Of a DNA stretch of 51,416 nt, positions 19,952-35,600 are shown piece by piece. The DNA lies in contig JAHQRK010000065.1 in NCBI GenBank assembly GCA_019828595.1, positions 1 through 51,416 on the forward strand. The letters run 5' to 3'. The stretch comes from Aphanomyces cochlioides (Eukaryota; Oomycota; Saprolegniomycetes; Saprolegniales; Verrucalvaceae). Position numbers and translations under genes: made by a program. Numbering within the stretch: position 1 is the stretch's first letter; every line of letters starts with the position of its first letter. Below the pieces are notes generated by a model. That model worked only from the letters and a program-made list of their open reading frames with translations. It was not told the DNA's origin and did not search any database.

Positions 19952-22900
19952 TTACAGCATGGCATGACGTTTGGACAACTGGTAGAAGAGACTGTCGGAG
20001 TCTTGCAACAATTGAGCTGGAGCACCGATTTCGGCAACAACACCTTGATCCATGACGAGGACAGCGTCGGCATCAAGGATTGTATCAAGTCGATGGGCGA
20101 TCGTGATGGTCGTGCAGTCGGCAAAGACTTCGCGCACAGTCGCTTGAATGAGTCGGTCTGCATTGAGATCAATCGATGCCGTCGCTTCGTCCATGACGAT
20201 GACTTTAGACTGCTTGAGCAACGCCCGAGCGATGCACACAAGCTGTCGTTCGCCAAGGCTAAAGTTGAGACCGCGCTCTTCGACGACAGCGTCCAAAGAG
20301 GTAATAGATGCGAGGTGGGCGCGATGGACGACTTGCCAAAGCGCCTTATCGTCTGCTTCACCAGTTGGATCCAAGTTGAATCGAATCGAGCCTGAAAAGA
20401 GCACTGGGTCTTGAGGAATGATCGAGACTGCGTGTCGGAGAGTGCTTAGAGGTAGCGTCGCAATATTCACGCCGTCAATGAAGATGGAACCGCTTGCCAG
20501 CTCCACCAGGCGAAACAGGGCGGCTGTAAGACTTGATTTGCCAGCGCCTGTACGGCCGACGATACCGACTTTCGCCCGCGGAGGAATCGAGAACGTGACA
20601 TTGTGGAGGACAAGCGGCAACTGCGGCTGGTAGCGCAAGCGCACTTGATCAAACTCGACGGCACCGGCAGGGGGCCATGCTTTGTCAATGTCATCACGTT
20701 GTCGAATCAAACTTTGAGTGTCTTCACGTGGGAGATGCGCGTAGGCATCAAGTCGCTCGATCGCCACCATTTGAGTTTGAAGGGAACTGTAGTTGGTCAC
20801 CGACTGTGTCATATTCTTGGTGATCGTGAATGCGTAGGAAAGCGCGACGCCAGCAAGGCCTGCAAACATTGCTGAGGTCGATCCATGCTGCAATACAGCA
20901 CACAAGGCCGCGAAGGTAGAGATGAGTGTGCCTACAACATCGAGACGCAATGTGAGCCAGCAATCGACGCTAAAGTCCAGTAAAATTGCTTGGAGATTGC
21001 GATCGAGGATGCTGTGCATGCGGGCAGTAAATACATCGGGAATGCCAGGCAGTGCTCGGATTGTACTCAAGCCATCCAACGTTTCACCAAAGAAAGATAG
21101 CACTGGAGACTTGGAGATAGATACGAGGCGCTGAAGCTCTCTAGATGTCTTGATGTAGTAGAGCTGCGTTCGCGCATATCCGTAGCCGATGGGGAGAATC
21201 ATAACAAGGAAGAGTGGCGTGACGCCAATAATCGTGGCAAGAGTCGACATGACAGTGATTGCTGTGGCGAGAAGAGCACCCCACGTTGCGGACAAACTTT
21301 CGTCGGCAGTGTAGACATCAGCAGCAAATCGATTGGCAAGACGACCAAGCGGCGTCGAGTCAAAGAAGGACATGGGAGCTGTCAGGAGATGGCCAAGGAT
21401 CGACTCAAAGAGCGATTCACTGCCGCGGATGCCAGCCATGTAGAGCTCGGACGCTCGGAAGTAGACAAAGAGTACCGAAGTGAGTTGTAGCACCACAAAA
21501 ACACCCATGTAGAACCACACAGTCGTCGAGTCACCATGTTCAGACCAAAATGACAGCCACATTGACGCAGCGACACTCATACCTTCACAGACAACATAGA
21601 TCGAGATCACGAGGAGCACCATGGGCCATCCACCGCATGCTTGAAGCCAGACGGAATAAACTCGCCAGCTTGTAACTCCGCGAGTTCGATCTTCGTCAGC
21701 AATAAGTTTCGCAGAGATTGCTCTGCCACTGGGCGCCTTCGCTATCTCAGCAGACACGCCAGCAGTAGGTCTAATTCCTGTGTTCTTTGAATCGCCAGTC
21801 GACTGCGAATTGCGCCTCAGGTTTACAAGATATGGGTGGTTTTGAACTTCAGCGAGAGGGCCATCAGCGGCAATAACTTTGTTTTCTAGAACAACGACGC
21901 GATCACAGCTCCCAAGGACATTTGATGCGTTGGTCACTAAAATCACCAGTTTGTCTTGAAGAGCACCTTTGATGCATTCGCGGAAGACGTGTGCGCCGAC
22001 ATGGTTGTCGACAGAGGCAAGCACATCATCCAAGAGGTAGATACTGGCATCCTGGTAAATTGCGCGAGCGAGTGCAATGAGTGTCCTTTGACCGCCACTT
22101 AATGTACTCCCTCTATCGCCAATCTCAGTCAGGTCACCGGCACCAAGGGTGGCCAAGTCATCGTTCAAGCAGCAGCAGCTTAGTGCCAAAGTATATCGGG
22201 CTTGGTCAAACGGGAGTCCAAACAAGATATTTTCGCGGATTGTCGCGTTGAGAATAAATGGATGCTGAGCAACATAGGCGATCGATCCATTCTTGAAGAG
22301 TCTGCCATTCACGACAAGAGCATCACCAAGGATTGCTCGTAAGAACGACGACTTGCCGCTTCCAGTGGGTCCAACTAATGCTACGAGAGATCGAGATGAT
22401 GCCTTAAAGTTGACATTTTCCAAAAAAGGTTCGTCGGTCTGTGGAATTTGCAAAGTTGCGTCGCGGAGGACGACACCTGGTGATTCTAACGCTCCCGATG
22501 TAATATCCAGTCGTTCTTCTTCCAGAAGGTAGTCGCGGATTCGGTCCAGGCTGAGTAGAGCTTCAACGATTGAATTCATAATGTCGGGGATGTTCTGAAG
22601 AGGAAGACGGAGGATATTGAATAGAGCCATGGTTGTCAATGCCGTCCCGACGTCCAAGGAATTGCCGAGACAGATGTACTTTGAAAACGAAGCAGTCGCA
22701 ACAAAAGCTGGAAGACTGGATGATAGCGCACTTGCCAGTGACCGCAATCGGAGAAATACGCGCAGTTGATCGAGTTCGGTAGCTCGTTTGGTTTGGATGC
22801 TCTCAAGAAGAGCTTTTTCCCATGCTTGGAACTTGATGACTTTGATACCACCCCATACTTCGTTGCACAGTTTCGTGCGTGCATCTTTGGCCATCATGAC

Positions 22901-23692
22901 AATTTTCTGGATTGACTTCATGTATTTTGCCGCGAAGAGAGTGAGGGGGATGAAGAGAGCAATCACGCCGAGACCAGCAAGAAAGGAGACGCCAATCTCT
23001 TGCCACAATAGCACACAGGAGAGAAGAATCAAGTACGGAATGCCCCAGATGGAATGCAAGTCAACTGCGAGCTTTTGGACACGCATGGCATCGACAGACA
23101 TGAGATTCGTTACTTGGCCAGAAGATCGTTTGGCCGATGGAGCAATGACGAGGGACTTTTGATAGACGGCTGATTGGATTGCAGCTCGAAAGCACATACC
23201 GATTTCTTGTGAGAGGTATGAGTATTGTCGGATGCTGAGTGATTGAACGATGCCCGAAACAAAGATAATGGCTGCGAGGTAATAGCCTCGAGAAGTAGGA
23301 GCGTCGTTTTTTTTTAGAAAGGCAATCATGGCTTTGAGCACAAGCGGTGCTGTGAAAAGCAACGTCGCACGGATGAGGCGTAACACACCTGCGAGCAAAA
23401 TTCGCCATCCAAAAACTGTCAAGAGCGCGCGCAATACACTCGGTTTCGCAGGTGGGATAGTGCTTGCCTTCAGTTTGCTCCATCGGGACTGAAATTGTTG
23501 GAACACAAACTTTGATTCATGGACAGGCGAGAGGGTGTACAAGTCGTCAAACTCGAGCGTCTTCTCATAGCCAAGCTTCAAAATCGGTGAGAGCCAAGAG
23601 AAGAACAGAACGGACGTCCACGTCGACGGAGATGCTACGTGCGGCCTTGGCGAAATTGTCGGCGGCTGGAGCAGCGGGGACCTCTCGGACAT
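19952..23692 (-). CDS. ABCC (MRP-type) full ABC transporter A
   Basis: A single uninterrupted 1246-aa frame, TMD1-NBD1-TMD2-NBD2 with no extra N-terminal TMD0, so a short-type MRP. These export glutathione, glucuronide or other organic-anion conjugates. I start at the ATG at 23692 (MSERSPLLQPP); the upstream in-frame GTG is less likely. SERSPLL fits an acidic dileucine-type sorting signal seen on vacuolar or lysosomal proteins. NBD1: Walker A GPTGSGKSS (about residue 439), signature LSGGQR, Walker B IYLLDD, where Asp replaces the catalytic Glu as is usual in ABCC NBD1. NBD2: Walker [10 protein letters not shown] (about 1043), degenerate signature FSLGERQ, Walker [14 protein letters not shown]-loop TIAHRLD. 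It is clearly diverged from transporters B and C and has no intron. Confidence 0.92.
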   Translation of the reverse strand: MSERSPLLQPPTISPRPHVASPSTWTSVLFFSWLSPILKLGYEKTLEFDDLYTLSPVHESKFVFQQFQSRWSKLKASTIPPAKPSVLRALLTVFGWRILLAGVLRLIRATLLFTAPLVLKAMIAFLKKNDAPTSRGYYLAAIIFVSGIVQSLSIRQYSYLSQEIGMCFRAAIQSAVYQKSLVIAPSAKRSSGQVTNLMSVDAMRVQKLAVDLHSIWGIPYLILLSCVLLWQEIGVSFLAGLGVIALFIPLTLFAAKYMKSIQKIVMMAKDARTKLCNEVWGGIKVIKFQAWEKALLESIQTKRATELDQLRVFLRLRSLASALSSSLPAFVATASFSKYICLGNSLDVGTALTTMALFNILRLPLQNIPDIMNSIVEALLSLDRIRDYLLEEERLDITSGALESPGVVLRDATLQIPQTDEPFLENVNFKASSRSLVALVGPTGSGKSSFLRAILGDALVVNGRLFKNGSIAYVAQHPFILNATIRENILFGLPFDQARYTLALSCCCLNDDLATLGAGDLTEIGDRGSTLSGGQRTLIALARAIYQDASIYLLDDVLASVDNHVGAHVFRECIKGALQDKLVILVTNASNVLGSCDRVVVLENKVIAADGPLAEVQNHPYLVNLRRNSQSTGDSKNTGIRPTAGVSAEIAKAPSGRAISAKLIADEDRTRGVTSWRVYSVWLQACGGWPMVLLVISIYVVCEGMSVAASMWLSFWSEHGDSTTVWFYMGVFVVLQLTSVLFVYFRASELYMAGIRGSESLFESILGHLLTAPMSFFDSTPLGRLANRFAADVYTADESLSATWGALLATAITVMSTLATIIGVTPLFLVMILPIGYGYARTQLYYIKTSRELQRLVSISKSPVLSFFGETLDGLSTIRALPGIPDVFTARMHSILDRNLQAILLDFSVDCWLTLRLDVVGTLISTFAALCAVLQHGSTSAMFAGLAGVALSYAFTITKNMTQSVTNYSSLQTQMVAIERLDAYAHLPREDTQSLIRQRDDIDKAWPPAGAVEFDQVRLRYQPQLPLVLHNVTFSIPPRAKVGIVGRTGAGKSSLTAALFRLVELASGSIFIDGVNIATLPLSTLRHAVSIIPQDPVLFSGSIRFNLDPTGEADDKALWQVVHRAHLASITSLDAVVEERGLNFSLGERQLVCIARALLKQSKVIVMDEATASIDLNADRLIQATVREVFADCTTITIAHRLDTILDADAVLVMDQGVVAEIGAPAQLLQDSDSLFYQLSKRHAML

Positions 23693-23727
23693 CGTGAAAT
23701 TTTCAAAGTGTGTTCGAAAGGGTGAGA

Positions 23728-23741
23728 GGAAATCAATGACC
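23728..23741 (-). promoter_or_regulatory. Inr-like core promoter element of ABCC transporter A
   Basis: On the minus strand the sequence GGTCATTGATTTCC lies 36-49 bases before the ATG at 23692. TCATT followed by ATTTC fits the oomycete Inr plus flanking-promoter-region pattern. Inferred from motif and position only. Confidence 0.4.
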
Positions 23742-24367
23742 ACTCACAGTAAAAATATAAAAAATAATTTAGTGTGAAGCCATGCACCTTTCTTGCCAGA
23801 GTGACTCCTCCTTTTCGCTTCGATCATGGCCTGGTCGATGCTTTGCAGAAAAGCAATGTTTTTTGATACGTCTGCCACATCGCGTCAATATATGGGCTGT
23901 GTGGCATCACAGTTTCAGTGCTGTCTTGGATAAAAAGCAAGCGAGATGACACTAAATTATGATAACCACAGTATTTAAAGTATGATTTTCAGGCAATTGG
24001 AATTCCACATTGGGTTCGAACCATTTCATGGAATCAGTCGCGACAACTGTACTTGGGTGGTGCTTGGATGACTTAGACGATTGGATTCCGCGTCGAAATG
24101 AGTGCCGCGAGTCATTCTTTTCGATAAGGAGACTGGACGGATGCCCTTGGGACCATTGGACTTGGCAAATATCGTGAATACGCTCAACGCAGTACCAGCT
24201 TGCCTCAACTAAATATCACAAATGTTGCGAAGTTCATCCTCGTTAACTAGAGATGTCAACTTGGATCGCCTGATGAGGACGTATAACATTAGACTACTAC
24301 ATCATGAGTTTGTCGACTTCAACGGGATGATTGTGAGTACATTGTCATGTCGACTAAATTGCGATTG
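23742..24367. other. Intergenic region between ABCC transporters A and B
   Basis: About 620 bp between the start of transporter A and the stop of transporter B. A short minus-strand frame (24026-24208) has no recognisable features. No repeat or RNA gene seen. Confidence 0.4.
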
Positions 24368-28261
<3,894 letters not shown>

Positions 28262-28688
28262 GGCCACAGCCCAACTCCATGACCGCCGACCTCAACGACT
28301 TCGCCAAAGGAGTCTCCTGGTGTGATTGACTGAAGTGTCCGCACGAAGTCTGACAGCATTGTCGTCATGCTCAATGTCGTCCCCAGATTGTGACGCCAGG
28401 ATTGTCCCGACAAACTCTGAAGGGAGGATGACAACGTCCAACCTTGGTAGTTGATTCGCTCGAGCTCCACTTTGTCGCACCACACCCATTGCTGTCGCTG
28501 CATTCGATTGCAGTGTACCTGGGAGATTTGACGCCATCCTGTCATCTGCAGTCGACAGACATTTCACGGCGATCGAGTGTGAGTATTCCATGTCCATGGC
28601 TTGCTTGTCCTGATCCTCATCATCCATTAAAGGCAACAGTCGCCAGTTGGATTCCAACGAATCTTGTCGAAAAGATCGCAAAGCGATC
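28262..28688. other. Divergent promoter region between ABCC transporters B and C
   Basis: 427 bp between two start codons. Open frames cross it on the minus strand (for example 28292-28690), but they overlap the start of transporter C and match nothing I know, so I do not call a gene. Confidence 0.45.
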
Positions 28689-31600
28689 ATGCGTCAGTGG
28701 AGATTTCGAAGCACCATGGAGAAGGAGATGATGCATCAGGATCAGGGTCTCATGACTAGCAAGCCGTACGCTCTGTACCGTGAAGAGGAGATAAAGACGA
28801 TCCATCCGTTCGCGACCGCGTCATGGTTCTCCCTCGCGACGTACAACTGGATTTCGTCCTTGATGGTGCTCGGCGCCAAGCAACCTCTCATGGAGCATCA
28901 CGTCTGGCAACTTCCTCCCAAGGAAACCTGCGCGGGAATATTTGAGCGATTCCAGCCATTGTGGGCATCCGCCCACGCAAACAAGTTCATGCCACGATTC
29001 AACGTCGCGCTCATTCGATGCTTCTGGAAGGACATTCTCGTCACTCTGGCAGCTCTGCTCCTGACGATTCTGTCCCAACTCTCTCAGCCGCTGTTGATCC
29101 AAGGCATTCTGCAGTACCTCCAGGACCAGCCGCTGACGCTTGGCATCTCGAATGGCTACGTCCTCATAGCGCTCTTTGGATTGACGGCATTTCTCCACGC
29201 CATGTTCGTCAACTATGGTCTCTTTACTGCCTCCAAGTTTGGCGTCAACATGCGCTCGATCACGATGGACATGGTGTACCAAAAGTCGCTCAAGCTCAGT
29301 GCGTCGGCTCGCCAATTGACCACGTCGGGCGAGATCGTCACGTTGATGAGCTCCGACTCGGAGCGCTTTTGTGAAGCCGCGCACGACTCTCTGTGGATCA
29401 TTGTGTCTCCATTCACCTTTCTCTGCAGCATGGTGCTCGTCTGGTGTTTCTTTGGCGTTGGACCGGCGCTCTGCGGCGCTGGCGTCAACGTTTGTGTGCT
29501 CTTGGTTGCGTCGTGGTTTGCCTCCGCGATTGGAGAAACGCGGCTCCAAGTCACGGCCATGACCGAAGAGCGCGTCAAAGTCACGTCGGAAATTCTTCAA
29601 GGGATTCGCGTCATGAAGTTTTATGCGTGGGAGCCTGCCATTACCCAACGCGTGGAAACTCTCCGTCACAAGGAGACGATGCTCCTTCGCCGTCTCAACC
29701 TGCTGCGCGTCCTGAATGTCGAATTTCTCTTCCTCTCCCCGTCTTCGTCGGTGCGGCCACGCTGTCGACGTATATCGGCTTGGGCAACTCGATCGACGCC
29801 ACCAAAGTCTTCACTTTGATCGCAGCTGTAAACTTGAGTCGTCAAGCTCTCTATCATTTCCCGCGAGCTTTTGCTGGCATTTCAGAAAGCCAAGGAGCTG
29901 GGCGCCGTCTCGACGCCTTCTTCGACTTGGAAGAGCAATCCGCACCAGTCTTCTCCAACAATGTTCCTGGCACTGTCCGACTTGTCCATGCAACTTTGGC
30001 CTGGCAGTCGACGCCGCCCACTTGTCTCTCCAACTTGAATTTGACCATCGCCCCTGGCTCCCTCGTCATGGTTGTTGGCTCCGTCGGCGCTGGCAAATCC
30101 AGCTTGATCAGCGCCGTCCTCGGTGAAATGCATCTTGTCCAAGGCTCCGTCGACGTCGATGGCTCCCTCGCACTCGTAAGCCAGGAGCCATGGATTCGAA
30201 ACGATACTGTCCGTGGCAATATTCTCTTCGAAGATCCATATGATGCTTCATGGTACAAGACTGTGCTCCAAGCCGTGCAGCTCGAAGCCGACATGCGACT
30301 CCTTCCTGCGGGAGACAAGACTGAGATTGGAGAGCAAGGAATCAACTTGAGTGGAGGCCAGAAGGCTCGTGTGAATTTGGCCCGTGCTCTGTACAAGCGA
30401 GAGTCGAATGTGTTGCTGCTGGACGATCCATTGAGTGCCGTGGATGTCCACGTGGCGAAAGCAATCTTTGACCAAGCGATTGAAGGCCTGGCGCGTGGAA
30501 AGACTCGCATCATGGTGATGAACAGTCACTATCAATTCTTGCAACATGCAGATCGTATCGTGGTGATGGAGAATGGCAGCATTGTGGGCGACGGCACATT
30601 TGCCGAGTTGTACACTGCCTTCCCCAATTTCTCAACCGCCCAAGCGACAAAGCACGAGCCAATTCTCCAGCAAAGATGACTGTGGTGGAACCCCATCGAT
30701 GTCACTTTTCGCATGATGCGTATGAGCATCGAAAGAGCGAAGCGAGCTCAGAGATGGATGGCGATGCAGTCTTGATCATCGAAGAAGATCGCGTCAAAGG
30801 CACCGTGGGCAAGCAAACGTATTTGGACTACTTCAGCCACGTTGGCTTCTATGGCTGGCTTGTATCCGTCTCGCTTGTCTTCATGTTTGGCGTCGGTCAA
30901 ACCATGCGCGTGGCTGTCGACTGGTGGCAAGGCCACTGGGCGTCGCAATTCACAACTACCTCCGTCTCGACGAGCCATGGCATTTTCTACGGTTTTGTAT
31001 CCGCCGCAGCACTTTTCTTCTTTGCAAGATGCAACTTACTCGTGACATATACATCCCGCTGCTCCGAGAATATGCACCACGAGCTCTTGCGCTGTGTCTT
31101 GCGAGCGCCCATCAATTTATTCTTTGACATCACGCCGGTCGGTCGTATCCTCAATCGTTTCTCGCGCGACTTGGACATTGTCGACAGCTTGCTACCGAAT
31201 TTATTCTTGGATATCTTGGAATACCTGTTTGTTCTCCTTGGTGCGCTCGCTATCTGCGCCGTGTCCTCGTTTTATGTCGCTCTGGGGTACATTCCAGTCC
31301 TCGTTGTGTTTTACTACGCTGGCGAATTCTTCAAGAAGAGCTCCCGAGAGCTCAAGCGACTGGAAGGCGTCTCGCGGTCGCCGATTTTTAGCTCCTTTGC
31401 GGAGACCCTGGATGGAATCCACACGATTCGCGCGTTTGGCATGACGGAGCGCTTCACGCTGCAGAATCGACGTGCTGTCGATACAAATTCAAAGATTTTG
31501 TTTGCGCTCGTGGGATCTGGCCGATGGTTTTCCATTCGCATGGACATGGCGGCCACCATCATGATTACAATCATCCTCGCTGTCCTGGTATCACTGAAAG

Positions 31601-32517
31601 GCGTCATCTCATCCACTGTGGCTGGGCTTGCGCTGACGTATTCTGTGGTATTGATTTCGACGATTCAATGGGTCATTCGTCTCTTTGACTTGGTCGAGAG
31701 TGCGATGACAGCGGTGGAACGTCTCCTGCACTTCAAAACCATCCCCGAAGAAGCCCCAGAGACGACTTTGAATGATCCAGCACTAGCCTCATGGCCTTCC
31801 AAAGGCGCAGTTCAGTTTCAAAACCTGAAATTGAGATATCGACCCGACTTGCCCTTGGTCCTCCATGGCATCACGCTCGACATTCAAGGGGGGGAGAAGA
31901 TTGGCATCTGTGGACGCACTGGCGCCGGCAAGAGCTCTCTCATGATTGCGCTCTTCCGTATTTCAGAATTTGACAGCGGCACCATCTTGATTGATGGCAT
32001 TGACATTGCCACGATTGGGTTAGCGACACTTCGACGTGTGCTGTCGATCATTCCACAAGATCCCGTCCTCTTCAGCGGCACGCTTCGTGAGAATTTGGAT
32101 CCATTTGGCGAAAAGACGGACGCCGAGCTGGAGGCCGTGGTGCAGCAGACGCATTTAGACTTGGCCTTGTCGACCGTCGTGGCTGAAAGCGGATCGAATC
32201 TGTCGGTGGGTCAACGCCAACTTCTCTGTATTGGCCGAGCGTTGCTTCGTCAAAGTCGAATCATCGTCATGGACGAAGCCACTGCCAATGTCGATTTAGC
32301 CACGGATCAGTTGATCCAGACGACGATCCAGCAGGCGTTCACAACCGAGACAGTGCTCACGATTGCTCATCGACTCGACACGATCTTGCATTGCGATCGT
32401 GTGGTCGTCTTGGAGAAGGGCGAAGTCGTCGAATGCGACGCTCCGTCCGTCTTGATGGCTCAAAAGACCTCGGCATTCCACAAGCTCGCGAAGGAGGCCA
32501 GCGTGCTCAAGCCATAA
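28689..32517 (+). CDS. ABCC (MRP-type) ABC transporter C, two apparent frameshifts
   Basis: Head-to-head paralogue of transporter B. I start at the ATG at 28689 (MRQWRFRSTMEKE); the earlier in-frame codon at 28647 is TTG. TMD1 includes YNWISSLMVLGAKQPL, RSITMDMVYQKSLKL and QGIRVMKFYAWEPA. NBD1 has GSVGAGKSS, LSGGQKAR and VLLLDDPLSAVD. TMD2 includes FGVGQTMRVAVDWWQG and PINLFFDITPVGRILNRFS. NBD2 has [28 protein letters not shown] and TIAHRLD. The frame breaks at C-runs 29737-29740 and 30622-30625; at the second, transporter B has one more C in otherwise identical sequence. With one base at each, the length is 3831 nt (1276 aa). Function: ATP-driven export of organic anions or conjugates across plasma or vacuolar membrane, by family. 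Confidence 0.82.
29917..30644 (+). repeat. Inverted identical segment covering NBD1 of transporter C
   Basis: Partner of 26233-26961. Both copies give the same protein from FFDLEEQSAPVF onward, while TMD1 just upstream differs at many residues. Confidence 0.8.
31691..32463 (+). repeat. Inverted identical segment covering NBD2 of transporter C
   Basis: Partner of 24425-25195. Identity begins inside the last TMD2 helix (VESAMTAVERLLHF) and ends at APSVLMAQ, after which the two C-termini differ. Confidence 0.8.
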
Positions 32518-32657
32518 TAATGTCGTCAATTCGCGATCGTTTGTTCGTTAAAAAGTTGATATCACTGTTTTATCCGGATTTATGATTTGTTATCCGGACT
32601 CCCTTAAAGTGCGACCTGCCGTGGTGAGGCGACGCTGGTCTCTAGAGGCTGTCCGTG

Positions 32658-35600
32658 ATGAAGTCGGCGTTTGGAATGAAGAGCGTGAAGAAAGAAAGCC
32701 TCGAGAAGGGCTTGGCCGATATGAAGGAAATCGGCATGGGCAGTTTGAATAAGGGCCTCAGCTTCCTCCGTACGGCATCACAAAGTGCAATGGCAGCTCC
32801 GAACGACGAAGAAAAGGCGACCCGCGCCAGTTCCTTCAATGGAAGCTCGGACAAGCCAAAGATGAGCTACGACGAGCTGCTCAATTTGAGTATGAAGCTC
32901 ACCAAGCAAAACAAAGCGTACAAAGCGCAACTCACACAAGCATCGGACAAATTGTTTCAAGCAGGTGAAATTGAAGCCAATTACGCTGCGCTCGTTCAGT
33001 TTGTCTCGGAGGATGTTGGTGTAGATCTTGTCTTTGCTGAAATTAAAGTCCCGCCGATGACCTCAGAGGATGGTGGCGACGATGCGACTACGAGCTGCCC
33101 GGTCGAGAAACTTCTCGACGCTGATGCGATGCGTAAAACGTACCATGCCCGTGACTCGACTCGCGAACTCCATGTGCGTGAGATGGAAGAAAAATACGTC
33201 CATGAAATTAAGCAACTTCAGACTGAGCTCCAACGGTATACGACCGGCTCGTCGTCAGCAGGAGACTTGATCAATTTGGATTCACCTGTCAAGCCAGGAC
33301 CAAGTCTCGCCGATAGCAAGTTTGAAGAACTTGAAGCCCTTCAAAAAGAGCTAGAAGAGCATAAAGCCCGTGAAGCTGAGTGGCAAGTCAAACTCGAACA
33401 AAGTGAGAGGAGCCGTGCTGACATCGAGCAGACTCTGGCTGAAGTGCAGCAACAACTCGCGGACGTCCGAGCTCAATTCGGTGATTCGCAACGCAGGAAT
33501 GACAGTTTTGCGAAGGATATTCAAGCCCAAGCTGAAGCAGTGCAAGCAAAAGAAGAAGCTCTGGCATCACTCAAGCTTGAAATGCAGAAGCAGCAGCAAG
33601 TGATGCTGAAACTCCAAGACAAGAGCAGAGAGATTTCAACCTTGGGCCCAAGAATTGCTGTCCTTGAGCAAGAAGCTTTGGGACACCAAAAGGAGATCCA
33701 TCGATTGCAAGGGGTCGAAGTGGAACTCAAGCAAGCACTCGATGATAAGAATCAACTCATGACAGACTTGAAAGCCATGCTGGATCAAGTTGCCCAAGAA
33801 CGAGAAGCAGACCGAGCTGCGATGCTTGCCCAGATCCAATCAGGACAGCAAATGCTAGAAGAGCGGCAAAATGAATTGGACGCACTTCAGATTCAACTTG
33901 GAGCTGCGCAGGCTATCGCCCACGAAAAACAAGCTCAGATTGATGCCCGAGCGGGTTCGGAAGAGCAAATCAAACTCACTTTGGACGCAAAAGCTGCCGA
34001 GATTGAGACCCTCCAAAGTCAATTAGACCAACTCCGGGCTGCTTTGTCTGACAAGGATCATCAACTCAAGCAGGAGAAAGCAAGCCTTGAGTCGACCATC
34101 GAGCGCTTTTCAGCAGAAGTGGCTGCATCGAAGCAAGCCGTCGACGACCTAAAAGCGACCGTGACGACCAAAGATGCAAATCTCGCTGAGCTGCAAGCTT
34201 CAGTCAATACGAAGTCGAGTGAAATCAGCCAGTTGCACCAGCTTGTTGAGAGTGTAAGGAATGAGCTCAATGACGAGAAAGCTCGATCCCATGAGCTGCA
34301 GATCACGTTGCAGCAACGCCTGGACGATGTTGAGAGTTTGAAGGCGAAATTGACTGCAGCCCAACAAGCTGTCGCTGCCGACGCAAATGAAAAAGTTGTG
34401 ATGCTCCAGGAAGAAGTGCTGCGGGAGCAGCAAAAAGTCCAAACGCTAACAGAGACTGTCCATTCAAAGGAGAAGGACATTGACTCTCTCACGCACCGTC
34501 TTGAGACTGCGGAACAAGACATCAATTCAAGTCGAAGCAACATTGCGGCTCTCGAAGCCAAGCTTCAAAGCGATGTAGCACAAGCTGCAGAAGCAGCAGC
34601 AGCTACAAATGCAGAGCTTGAAGGAGAAGTGTCTCGCTTAAATACTCTGCGGGAGGAAAATGCTGCAGAGCTTAGTCGACTTCAAGATGCTTTGAAGAAA
34701 TCTGAACAAATTGTCCAAGTCTTGGAAACAAACGCGTCAGCCGCCCAAGATGCCAGAAAAGCCTTAGAATACGAGATCTCTCAGTTGAAGACAAGAGTCG
34801 AAAGCGATTCTTCAGCGAGTAAGGAAGAAATCGTCGCTCTACAATCTGCGTTGAAGGCCCAAAAGGACGAATTGTTGGCCTCACAGTCGTCTATTGCGCA
34901 AGTCGCTGCGGAAAAAGCTGCCCTTGAAGCGCAAGTAGCGCGACTTGCACATTTGGAGGATGCTCTCTCGCAACTAAAGGCTTCGATGGCTAAGATTGAG
35001 CAAGCCAAAGAAGCTGAATTGATCCAAGTGCGACAAACAATTGACGCACTGCAAAATGAAAAGGCCTCGACCGAGACTGAGCTGGCTCAATTGCGTCAAG
35101 AAATTGCCACCCAAACTCATCGCGTTGCTCAGTTACAAGAACAACTCGACCATACCGAGACCAACCATGAAGGCGACCGTGAAGCATTACTGAACAAGGT
35201 CCAAACTAGTGAAGAACAACTTGCCAAGAGCATAGCCCACATTGAGTTCCTGGAAGCGCAGCTTACATCTGCCCAAGAGTCGGCGAAAGCCCAGGCTCAT
35301 GACATACAAGTTTACGTTGAAAAGGTTCGCGAGACTGAGCAGCAACTGGCAACTCTACAACAAGAAATGGCCTCTCAGGAAGCTCTGGTGGCTGACTTCC
35401 AGAAGAAAGACAGCGAGCTCTTGGAACTGACAGCCAAGTTGCAAGCTGTGGAAGCTCAAGCAGCTTCTCATGTTGCGGATATTAGTCGACTGGAGAATCA
35501 AGTTGCGTCACACAAGACCGATCTTACTAATCTACAAGCGTCTGCTGCGTCAGCCGAGGCCATGAAAGCAAATTTGGAGGCTGAACTCAAGGAAATGGAT

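Noticed and set aside
28292..28690. 132-aa minus-strand frame in the ABCC B/C divergent region
   Set aside because: It overlaps the start of transporter C and has no family resemblance; better explained as promoter sequence open by chance.
34061..34561. 166-aa Ser-rich frame antisense to the golgin
   Set aside because: Ser/Ala-rich antisense translations are expected from a Gln/Glu/Ala-rich coiled coil; no other evidence.
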